Source: Arion vulgaris
Lineage: Eukaryota > Mollusca > Gastropoda > Stylommatophora > Arionidae
Length of the DNA stretch: 64,000 nucleotides
Assembly (NCBI GenBank): GCA_020796225.1
Contig: CM036765.1
Location: forward strand, 3,122,228-3,186,227
Reading direction: 5' to 3'
A program made the position numbers and the translations under genes. Each line of letters starts with the position of its first letter. Within the stretch, counting starts at the first letter, position 1. The notes under the pieces were generated by a model. The model made no database searches, was not told the DNA's origin, and was given only the letters and a program-made list of their open reading frames with translations. Positions 40,825 through 50,947 of the stretch are shown piece after piece.

Positions 40825-43003
40825 TAGTCTGTCCATTAATTCGTGAGCACGTTTGAAATTGATTTTCTCGAAAACTACCTGTTGGATCTCAGTGATTTTT
40901 GCAAGCAGCCTTAGAATATCCATGACGCTAGAGAAATATTTTTTCCAAGAAAATTTGATGTAGTTTGAAATATTTCTTCTTCAGGTTATATTAAAATCAA
41001 CCTCACCGGATTGTAAACAATAGTAACAGATCTACGGTACACAGACGCGTTGTTCTAAAAATACATTATGGTAACATAGAAATATCGTGAGTATACAACA
41101 ATTTCACGAAATCCCGTGCACCTAACCCAGTCGACTTTGAAAGCGGAAAGCATATGACGTTATAATTGGGATACCGTTGTATAGTTATAGGCGTATCTCG
41201 CTATTTGTATGAAGCTATTGTATCATATTCGTTGGCTTATCAAAACTGACATTGATATCACATTCATAATGAGTCTGAAGTGCACATTTATAACAATGCA
41301 GAAGGTTACAGTTTTACTATACCAACACTTCCGTAGGAAATCTAAGAGAGGTCATCTATATTGCGATATTCATAACCCTGAGAAACGATCGCAACTGGCG
41401 CTTGGTCTGAACAGAGAATCCTTTTCCGATGGATTAAACAGGACACAAAGTGCACTAATGTCAAGCAAGGAAGGAAAAGAACAATTGACGACTTTGACAT
41501 AGATGTCATAAGACGGAGCTCTTGAAAATGTTTGCGACAAATCAACTTGTTACTCTCAGGAAACTGAAATTAAAACTTCAATCAGATTGCAGCATAGACA
41601 TTTCTAAAAGTACTCTATGGAAAATTGTAAGAGCCGCCGGCTTCACCTTCAGAAAAACTATAGGCGGCAGGAATATTATTTGAAAAGCCACATTTAATTG
41701 CTGCCCGAAGTAAATACCTGAGGCAGATCAGTGAGCAGGCGGAAAGGCTATAATATTGTATATTTGGACGAATCCTGGGTCAATGCTCACCACACCAATG
41801 CTAAAGAATGGCAATCAGTAGACGGTGAACAGAAAATAAAAATACCAAGCAGCAAAGGCCAGCGTATTATACTAACACATGCAGGAAGCAGTGAAGAAGG
41901 TCTTGTCCATGACGCTGGACTTATTTTCCAATCAAAAGTACCGACGGTAGGGACTACCACACAGAAATGAATGGACATATTTTCAGGCACTGGATGGAGA
42001 AAGATCTACTTCCAATTCTAAACAGACCATCATGCTTGGTAATGGATAATGCATCCTATCACAACGCAGTATCAGCGGAAGACAAAGTACCAACTGCATC
42101 AAATACAAAGATCAAATTAGGACTTGGCTTGCTAAGGAAAATGTCAGCTTCGATGATACATATTTGAAACCCGAGTTGTTGCACCTGGTGAGGATGACAA
42201 ATAAGACAAAGGTGTTTCATATTGACAAAATCATTGCGGAATACGCCACACGTCTTTGCGACTACCTCCATATCATGCTCACCTCAATCCGATAGAGCTT
42301 GTCTGGACTAAAGTAAAAGGGCAAGTTGCCGAACAGAACAGGACGTTTAAAATGTGTGATGTTGAAGTTCTGACACGTGAGTCCCTCTCAATGATAGACA
42401 TGCAGTTCTGGAAGAAGTGTATTGAACATGTGCTCTGAGAGGAAGACGAGTACTGGCACCGAGATGGATTACAATTTGTCCAGCCAGTAACAGTTATCAA
42501 CCTCATGGAATCGTCAGATTCGGGATGATACAAATCATATTTTGATTACAGACTGAGAAATAGCAACGTATACATTTCCAAATCCAAATGCGTCTACCAT
42601 CATACAATTTGTGGTGAAGTTAAGACACCCTGGGGTCTAATGGTGACCGAAGGGAGGACTAACTGTTGCATATTGTATCCAAGTTCACGATTGCACATAA
42701 AGGGCAACACACTTAATTACTTGACCTATCAAGTTAATATGGAGATACACCTATGAATAGAATTGACATGGACAAATTCTAGGGATACTGTAAAATCTAA
42801 AATTTGAGCCCCGTATTTGCAATTGTCATAAAAGATCAAAGGAATTCGCCGATGTGCAAAATCCGTAGCATCTATGGACTACTGGTTAGCTTTATTTTAG
42901 CGTCATGGATATTCTAAGGCTGCATGCAAAAATCACTGAGATCCAACAGGTAGTTTTCGAGAAAATCAATTTCAAACGTGCTCACGAATTAATGGACAGA
43001 CTA
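40825..43003 (+). mobile_element. mariner-type transposon, 2179 bp, 106-bp terminal inverted repeats
   Basis: TAGTCTGTCCATTAATTCGT at 40825 and its inverse at the right end; arms 40825-40930 and 42898-43003 differ by one base. TA flanks both sides (40823-40824, 43004-43005), the target type of the Tc1/mariner superfamily. It contains one broken transposase gene and lies within a minisatellite. Confidence 0.9.
41209..42530 (+). pseudogene. DDE_3-type mariner-like transposase, broken
   Basis: Pieces in order over several frames: SLKCTFITMQKVTVLLYQHF, then (after a stop at about 41500) MFATNQLVTLRKLKLKL and the helix-turn-helix STLWKIVRAAGFTFRK, then GYNIVYLDESWVNAHHT with the first catalytic Asp, KEGLVHDAGLIFQSK-like sequence, HWMEKDLLPIL, CLVMDNASYHNA with the second Asp, KTKVFHIDKIIAEY and LPPYHAHLNPIELVW with the Glu. 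The second Asp (42045) and the Glu (42295) are 250 bases apart, about 82 residues, much longer than the 34 of Tc1. At least four frameshifts or stops prevent expression. The protein would cut and paste the element at its terminal repeats. Confidence 0.85.
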
Positions 43004-43005
43004 TA

Positions 43006-43560
43006 CCTCAGTATGCCTCCTACCTCAGCATGCCTCCTACCTCAGCATGCCTCCTACCTCAGCATGCCTCCTACCTCAGTATGCCTCCTACCTCAGTATG
43101 CCTCCTACCTCAGTATGCCTCCTACCTCAGTATGCCTCCTACCTCAGCATGCCTCCTACCTCAGTATGCCTCCTACCTCAGCATGCCTCCTACCTCAGTA
43201 TGCCTCCTACCTCAGCATGCCTCCTACCTCAGTATGCCTCCTACCTCAGCATGCCTCCTACCTCAGTATGCCTCCTACCTCAGTATGCCTCCTACCTCAG
43301 CATGCCTCCTACCTCAGTATGCCTCCTACCTCAGTATGCCTCCTACCTCAGCATGCCTCCTACCTCAGTATGCCTCCTACCTCAGTATGCCTCCTACCTC
43401 AGTATGCCTCCTACCTCAGCATGCCTCCTACCTCAGTATGCCTCCTACCTCAGCATGCCTCCTACCTCAGCATGCCTCCTACCTCAGCATGCCTCCTACC
43501 TCAGCATGCCTCCTACCTCAGCATGCCTCCTACCTCAGCAGTCAAGTAGCCTCCTACCTC
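43006..43560. repeat. 17-bp minisatellite, right part (about 32 units)
   Basis: CTACCTCAGCATGCCTC and CTACCTCAGTATGCCTC units. The C variant is common here and absent left of the transposon. Confidence 0.95.
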
Positions 43561-43640
43561 AGTATGCCTTGTAGGTCGCAGTGTTACTATTATTTGCACC
43601 CCTTGTAGACCCCGACAACACACCGACGTGGTGCTGGAAA
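43560..43640 (-). mobile_element. SINE family B copy, remaining end
   Basis: CAGTATGCCTTGTAGGTCGC, GTGTTACTATTATTTGCACC and GACCCCGACAACACACCG match 7350-7420 of the copy at 6640. Confidence 0.65.
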
Positions 43641-44209
43641 TGAACACACAACGCTAATTTCCGACTCGATAAGTGAAACGCCCTACACACTACGCTAATC
43701 AGTCCTGCCCATGCTTATATCATAAAAGCACAAAGCCACCGTGTTAAAACTATTTAAGCCTATTGATTCAAATCGAACTCTTTGAAATAACAGACGTCAT
43801 ATTTTGAAAATAAACAAACTAAAATTATGTCAGATTGCTGAACGTTTACTGTCAAATGTATATTTGTAAACAGCTTGTCAACATTTATATTGTCTGCTTT
43901 TGTTGTCTCCTGCAAGTAAAGTACAAATCTGTGTTGATTGAAAGTTTCTTTCATTAATAGAACAGAAGACGTAACAACAGATGATTGATTAGTGAGTCTA
44001 CTAGGTGGAGGGTGGGTATGACAAGGGCTGGGCAGGTTGTTGTGTTATAAAATTTCTGTAATAGACTTTTTACAAATAAATATCATCGAACCATTCATTC
44101 ATTTTGTCTTTTTGTTTTGCATATTCATTGTCACTTATTCTCTCTCTCTCTCATACGCCCAAGCATCATACACAACCGCACCACACATATCTGACATGGT
44201 TGCCACCCT
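43641..44209. other. unassigned stretch
   Basis: AT-rich; a (TC)n run at 44138-44152. No gene seen. Confidence 0.3.
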
Positions 44210-44310
44210 ACCACCTACTCGCCTGCCTGCCTGCCTACCTACCTACCTTATTACCCACCTACCTACCCACCTACCTATCTACCTACCTACCTAACTACCT
44301 ATCTACATGA
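44210..44310. repeat. CCTG/CCTA microsatellite
   Basis: CTGCCTGCCTGCCTACCTAC and related tetranucleotide units. Confidence 0.85.
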
Positions 44311-44454
44311 CCTAAATAACTGTCACCTTCACCATGAGCTAAATAATCTGCCTTACTTCAACAGACGTCGGCAAGAGGACATGACAACGTAAGTAGTGTG
44401 GATTAGACCATGCGGTTTAATTCGAAATGTGAAACCCGCTCGTGTGGTGCCGGA

Positions 44455-44690
44455 GCCGCAGGAAGCAAAGATTAGCACTGCAACCTAACAAGGCATGACG
44501 TAAGAGGCGACTGATGTAGAACCTGAAGCTACCCAGTAAATAAAAAGCATCGCAGAAATCTGATGTGCTGGCCTACTTGTAGCGCATAACTGGTAAAACG
44601 TACAATCGCTCTTAGCTCAGATCACAGACAAATCACACCGAGTGGTTAACAAGTGGTCGATGTGGAGTGTTGGAAGAAGAAATTCTATCG
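44455..44690 (+). mobile_element. SINE family B, subtype 1
   Basis: ATGACGTAAGAGGCGACTGA, TGGCCTACTTGTAGCGC, GACAAATCACACCGAGTGG and GGAAGAAGAAATT tail. Confidence 0.7.
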
Positions 44691-44929
44691 AGGATGACAC
44701 AAAACTAGTATGAAATTGTGGATTCATATGCTGATAAGGGTATTGCATTTCCGTTAGACGTCAAATTCAATTTGATTTGTTCATGTATTCTGTGTTTTTG
44801 TTTTTTGTAAGCAGCCTTGACCCATTTTCTACTATTGTTATTAGAACCACGGCCTTCTTATAACATAGATGCGTGTTAGAACAGTGGTGATACAAATAAG
44901 GGTGACATGGACTCTTCCTCCCTACTCTC
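44691..44929. other. unassigned stretch
   Basis: Nothing recognised. Confidence 0.3.
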
Positions 44930-44974
44930 TGTCTATATGTATATATTCTCTCTCTGTGTCTTTATATAATTATG

Positions 44975-45050
<76 letters not shown>

Positions 45051-45120
45051 TCTCTTTCTTATATATATATATATTTTTCTCTCTCTTTCTCTCTCTTTTC
45101 TCTCTTTCTCTCTCTTCTTA

Positions 45121-45153
<33 letters not shown>

Positions 45154-45175
45154 TTCTCTTTCTCTCTCTCTCTCT

Positions 45176-45219
<44 letters not shown>

Positions 45220-45220
45220 T
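44930..45220. repeat. compound (TC)n/(TA)n microsatellite
   Basis: Alternating runs of TCTCTC and TATATA over nearly 300 bp; any frame through it is an artefact. Confidence 0.95.
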
Positions 45221-45534
45221 GTGTGTATTATGGTGATTGCTGGTGTGTCACCGGGCGATTGATTGATATTGTTACTACTGTACTATGTGATACAAAGCAG
45301 ATAGTGATGGTCATACATCAAAAGTATACAGATAACACATATCGTATTCTTTGGTAGTTACTGGTTTAATAATCATAGGTTACATGACATATTATATCAT
45401 AGGTTACATGACATATTATATGAATACCTTAGTTATTGATCTGTTCTGTGTTATCCTATGTCTAACCATCCTAGCTATTCCTTCTATTGATACACATATC
45501 TGTCTAACTACCATGGTTCCTATAGGTCTCTTGA
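45221..45534. other. unassigned; short direct repeat
   Basis: CATAGGTTACATGACATATT occurs twice near 45376 and 45398. No gene seen. Confidence 0.4.
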
Positions 45535-45790
45535 CGTCATTCTCTTATCGTCTGGCAGTCGTCAGTTAACCTCGTGTTCGTAACGCGTTACACGACGGGT
45601 GAAAAGCCCGTGTGAATGCGGTTCAATTCCGCGTGCTGCAGAAAAGCCACGGTTCTTCAGATTTACGGTGTTCGTGGCACCAAACTGCAGGTGGGTTACT
45701 GTAGAAGGGTTACGATATCCATTGCACCGAGCCGAAGAGCTGAAAGTTCAAGTGCTTCTGGATCGAAAAAACAAAACAAAAAAATAACAC
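45535..45790 (+). mobile_element. tRNA-derived SINE, family G
   Basis: Head: GTTAACCTCGTGTTCGTAAC; B-box GCGGTTCAATTCCGCGTG; body to CAAGTGCTTCTGGATCG and an (AAAAC)n-like tail. One copy in the window. Confidence 0.6.
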
Positions 45791-45969
45791 CTACGTCAAC
45801 CAACTGAGCTCTTGATTCTCCTTGCGTCCCTACATAGTGTGCAGTCGTTAATGCGCAAATATCTTATGTCTGTCTATCCTACTGTCTTTCATCTACGTTG
45901 TCGTCAACTGTTTGCTGTCCCTATATGGAGGGACAGCTATATCCTTCTACAGGATTGCTATATCCTACG

Positions 45970-45974
<5 letters not shown>

Positions 45975-46003
<29 letters not shown>
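45975..46003. repeat. (TA)n microsatellite
   Basis: About 28 bp of TA. Confidence 0.9.
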
Positions 46004-46099
46004 TCCTCTCCTCCTCTTTCTGTATATACTATCTCTTTCTACATTTGCTATATATATAATAATAATTCCTCTCTTACTCTTATACTTTACATAGGCCTG

Positions 46100-47065
<966 letters not shown>

Positions 47066-47157
47066 CCGTATCGTTCCAATTCACTACTAACTTTTAGATT
47101 TATATTTTAGTTTATTTAGTATTTCGTGTACGTATATGTTTTCTTTCTCTTGGGAGT

Positions 47158-47390
47158 CTTGATGGCGAAATGGCTGTCTTTTTACCTGTCGTACTGAAGG
47201 TTTGGGGGTTTGAATCCAAACCGAGACACATGTGCAATTTTTTCATCGTTTCCTAGAATTGTTTCCGGACCTACGGGTTCGTGCTTTCGCAATACTCTCG
47301 ACAGATGGCATTCAATGTCTCCCAACAGGGACGGGGCCATATGGGGAAACCAGTGCAATGAAATCAATCCTTCGCATTTGGACCCTTTTA
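47158..47390 (+). mobile_element. SINE family A
   Basis: GATGGCGAAATGGCTGTCTT head with B-box GGGTTTGAATCCAAACC, then CCTAGAATTGTTTCCGGACC and GCAATACTCTCGACAG. A Penelope-like 3' piece follows. Confidence 0.7.
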
Positions 47391-47470
47391 TGTTTTCTTG
47401 ATATAGGCCTACGGTCGAAACGTCGAGTGTTGTCGTTTTTCATATGTAATCATTTATTTTCCATTGCTAA
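47391..47470 (+). mobile_element. Penelope-like 3' fragment of another family, with hammerhead-like motif
   Basis: CTTGATATAGGCCTACGGTC, GAAACG, then a short stem and CGTT at about 47396-47436. Stem II (GGCC-TAC-GGTC) and GAAA are kept; flanking sequence differs from the two dimers. Confidence 0.45.
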
Positions 47471-47574
47471 TGTAAAAATGTAATATATATGTCCTTGTCC
47501 ATATTACATGTATCAAGTGCATACCCATACTGTAGGTAAATACCCTTTCGGACAAACAAAAAACATTTTTGCAA

Positions 47575-47845
47575 CAACCTGGCATGAACGACGTAGATGA
47601 AGTGTCTTAGAAGAGCTGCAGGTGTGACAATAAGAGATACAATTAGAAATGAAGAAATCAGAAGAAGACTGGATGTGAAACCAGTCATGCAATTCATAAC
47701 AGAACAATAGATTAAATGATTTGGTCACCTGACAAGAATACCCTGGTATCGCCTACCACAGAGAGCCACACTACAAAAGTTAACGAGTAAAGAGCAAAAA
47801 TAAGACATGCAAAGATGGAGTGACGTATTAGAGCAGCCTTAATAA
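47575..47845 (+). pseudogene. LINE C-terminal fragment
   Basis: KCLRRAAGVTIRDTIRNEEI, RRRLDVKPVMQFI and FGHLTRI with stops, then QRATLQKLTSKEQK. Meets a minus-strand fragment of a related LINE. Confidence 0.7.
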
Positions 47846-47934
47846 AATGAATACCAGCTACAAAGTGATTTAGAACAAGACATACAAGATCACTACACCC
47901 CCCAACACTTCTATAAGAAGTAAATGGTGGAAGA

Positions 47935-48236
47935 GAAAAGAATATGTGTGCAAAGTCTTTCTTTCTTTTCTCCAATCCTGGTATGCCTCACAGAGACAGG
48001 ATAACAAAAGATTTCTAGAACAGGCCTAGTGTGCGCTTCATAAATAGTGTCTTTCGTCGCCTCTGTTATTTCTGAGGTCCACGTTTTGCGTAGCCTTTGC
48101 TTGTATCCATTGTATCGTAGCAACATTGCTCTTTGAGTTGCACTGTCTGTTGGTAGTCTGCTTATGTGGCCGAACCATTTAATTTGTTGTTTCTTGATGA
48201 AGTTTAGTACCGATGATATACTCATTTTTGTCTCCA
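47935..48236 (-). pseudogene. LINE C-terminal fragment
   Basis: Minus strand: METKMSISSVLNFIKKQQIK, WFGHISRLPTDSATQRAMLL and KRLRKTWTSEITEATK-like text. No catalytic region. Confidence 0.7.
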
Positions 48237-48775
48237 CTTATCGGAGACGGAAGATAAGTATGTCTCTTGTTCATGTTGAGCACGTAAAAGAACCAGTGGC
48301 AGTTCAAAATCGAGAAGAACAGGCTGAAAAACCGCTGCCAGGCAAAACTCATTACAAAGATTGAAATAAAAATTAAAATCATGGACTTGCCATCAACTAC
48401 ATTAAACGACTCGTCTATTTTCTAGGCACCACTTATACGTTCAGTAGTTTGCCATTGCTTGCTAAACGGTGTGGTCTATTTTTACGGTTCATAAAAAGTC
48501 CCACGCAGGCATGGATTATGATCGAGCTCACTAGCGCTTAAGCTACAGACGCCCACTTACAAAGATTAAAAATAAAATTCCAACATAATATTTTCACACT
48601 CTTCTAAATTACATAGGGGACCCTTGCCGGTGCTACGGAGTTCTTGCACTGCTGCTGATATCTTCCTTTGTAAGAAAGAGATCGAAGCACACATGGCTAC
48701 TCACCGAAGTGATCCTATGATGATAGTCCTATCAATCATTCAATCAATCAATCAATGAATCAATCAATCAATCAA
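48237..48775 (+). mobile_element. SINE family C, interrupted by SINE D
   Basis: GGAGACGGAAGATAAG to GCCAGGCAAAACTC and then, after SINE D, GCCGGTGCTACGGAGTTC to a (TCAA)n tail at 48726-48770. TTACAAAGATT flanks the inserted SINE D (48350 and 48558), a target-site duplication. Confidence 0.75.
48378..48560 (-). mobile_element. SINE family D inserted in SINE C
   Basis: Minus orientation: GGGCGTCTGTAGCTTAAGCG head and GCAAACTACTGAACGTATAA body. Confidence 0.7.
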
Positions 48776-48987
48776 ACGTTGATATCAACTTGTGATTGTA
48801 TACAGTATTGAAAAATGAAAACCTATGTATAGGTTTGTTAGTTCGTTGAGAGATCAGGTCAGGTCCATTGATTGAGAATGCAACAGATGCGTTCAGGTTC
48901 GCCTCTTGAAGTCTGTCCACGCTGTAAAGTTTTGTTAAGAAATTTGATTACTTTGTTCGACATATCGATCGGATGAGAGAGAGGAAG
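48776..48987. other. unassigned stretch
   Basis: Nothing recognised. Confidence 0.3.
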
Positions 48988-49195
48988 GGGTCTCTGTGAC
49001 TAAGTGGTTACCTGCTTGCTTTGCGTTCTGTTCACCAGTGCAAGTTTCTAGAGATCGATATGATTGTTGCCGGAGCTACGGTTCGGGCTTTGGCAGTACT
49101 CTCGTCAGGTGGAGTGCCATTTCGGGATCGAGTCATTTGTGGGAAAACCTGGTAAAAGAAGTCAATCGTTCTGCTATAAAATCATGTATTCTTAT
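48988..49195 (+). mobile_element. SINE family A
   Basis: GGGGTCTCTGTGACTAAGTG head, then GATTGTTGCCGGAGCTACGG and GCAGTACTCTCGTCAGGTGG. Confidence 0.75.
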
Positions 49196-49199
49196 CTTC

Positions 49200-49450
49200 T
49201 TCTTCTTTACATTCGTTCTTTACCACCAATTTTAATTACTCTGTGATATGTTTGGTCTTTGCCAAGAACGTGTATACGTTGCACATTGGTTTGGTAGGCC
49301 CCTAAACGCATGAGACTTCTACACGTTTAGGACACATGCATCCGATTTCATCCAACCTCCTTAGTCGCCTCTTACGACATGCGTGGTAGGTAACAGTGGT
49401 TCTATTCTTTACACCCCAAATTTGGGCCCCAGTAACCACTCGAGGCGATG
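49200..49450 (-). mobile_element. SINE family B, subtype 2
   Basis: TTCTTTACCACCAATTTTAA, GTGTATACGTTGCACATTGG, AGTCGCCTCTTACGACATGC and CCAAATTTGGGCCCCAGTAA. Confidence 0.8.
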
Positions 49451-49454
49451 TATT

Positions 49455-49705
49455 CTTATAAACTGACTGATGTTGATGGGGACGTGTAGAGACCTCAAGC
49501 GTACCTCCCTCGGAGTAGTTGCATAGCAGTAGATGAAGTTGATAAACTGACTGATGATGGCGACGTGTGAAGACCTCAAGCGTACCGCCCTCGGAGTAGA
49601 CGCATAGCAGTAGATGAAGTTGATAAACTGACTGATGCTGGGGACGTGTGAAGACCTCAAGCGTACCGCCCTCGTAGTCGCATAGCAGTAGATGAAGTTC
49701 ATCGC
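49455..49705. repeat. 82-bp minisatellite, 3 units
   Basis: AAACTGACTGATG..GGGACGTGTG.AGACCTCAAGCGTACC..GCATAGCAGTAGATGAAGTT, three units with small differences. Confidence 0.9.
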
Positions 49706-50144
49706 AGCAGAAGATGTGTCGAAAAGTTTGAGGCTAGAAAATTTATTATCAACTAACAGTTTACCCGTTCTTCGCACGAGGAATATGGTTGAAATCTATT
49801 TGTAAAGTCCTTTAAAGAAACATGCCACGCTGCTTAAAATCGGCTTCTTCCCCATTGAAAACAATACGTTTTCTCTCCATGCATGGTTTGAAAACTTTGT
49901 CGGTTGACCACATAAGATTGAAATGTTCCGATTGCCAGTAAAACCTGATGCAACAGAATTCCCATTCCCGTGAAAGTTGAATTTAGTTTAAATCTAGTTG
50001 TAATATTTGACCACTTTTAAAGTTACATTTGTTATCCATTTCCGCTGATCTTCCGAGCACACATAAACTCATTGCAAGTAAAACCTGATACAATTGAATT
50101 CCCGTGAAAGTTGAAAAATAACAATTGGCAAATTAAATTTATTC
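49706..50144. other. unassigned stretch
   Basis: It contains TTGCCAGTAAAACCTGATGC and TTGCAAGTAAAACCTGATAC, an imperfect direct repeat about 140 bp apart. No gene seen. Confidence 0.35.
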
Positions 50145-50355
50145 AGATAAAAAATAAATTTCCAACATATTTTCACATAAATTACATCGGATAACCTCGC
50201 TGTGCTACGGAGTTCTTGCACTGCCGCTGATATCTTCCTGTGTAAGAAAGAGATCAACGCACACATGGCTACTCACCGAAGTGGTCCTATGATGATAGTC
50301 CTATCAATCATTCAACCAATCAGTCAATCAATCAATTAATCAATCAATCAATTAA
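50145..50355 (+). mobile_element. SINE family C, 3' half
   Basis: TGCTACGGAGTTCTTGCACT, ACATGGCTACTCACCGAAGT and a (TCAA)n tail at 50305-50350. Confidence 0.7.
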
Positions 50356-50594
50356 ACGTTCATATCAAAGTGTATCGACGTGTCAAAAAAAAATTTGTCC
50401 CGAACGTGAATCGAGCGTATGTCTACTGCAATCTAGGCAGGCACGTTATCAACTACTCTAGAGAAAGTTATAAATAAATGTGTTTATTTAAACGTTGTTA
50501 TAATAATAGTGCCGTTATCATAGCATTATATGAGCACAGGACTTGAGAGGAAAGTAGTAATCTTTATCAAAGCCTGTATGTAGTGTGCTGTGAC
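50356..50594. other. unassigned stretch
   Basis: Nothing recognised. Confidence 0.3.
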
Positions 50595-50705
50595 ATTCGT
50601 CACTTTGTTGTATTGTTTGCTTGATAAAGGCCTTGTTGGTCGAAACTGTTGCAGTGTATTGTCATTGATTTTGTAAAACTACCGTACTTTGTCATTAGGG
50701 GTTTC
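50595..50705 (+). mobile_element. Penelope-like 3' fragment with hammerhead-like motif
   Basis: GCTTGATAAAGGCCTTGTTG, GTCGAAAC, then TTGTCATTG and TTTTGTAAAACTACCGTACT as at the end of the dimers, but more diverged. Confidence 0.6.
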
Positions 50706-50812
50706 AGTAACAACATGATTACGTGACCGGAACTTCGTGAAGACATGGAAAGACACTTTCAGTGATTTATATACAGAAAGACCATGTGCGTTAAGTTGGG
50801 AATATGGTTATA

Positions 50813-50947
50813 GAAACATATAAAAAGTCTAGTTTTATCATTTTCCCCTCTTCGTATCCACGAAAACCACATTCTTGTCAAATTTCAAGTTCGTAGGATG
50901 TCCAGATATCTTCAAACAATTGGGACAGACATCAATTCCATTCATCT
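50813..50947. repeat. 135-bp direct repeat, left, flanking a LINE
   Basis: GAAACATATAAAAAGTCTAG to CAATTCCATTCATCT. It recurs at 53745-53877 with a few small differences. Confidence 0.9.

Noticed and set aside
40308..43608. Open frames rich in MPPTSVCLLPQYASYLS
   Set aside because: They are the 17-bp minisatellite read in frames that cycle through all three phases; they end at the array edges.
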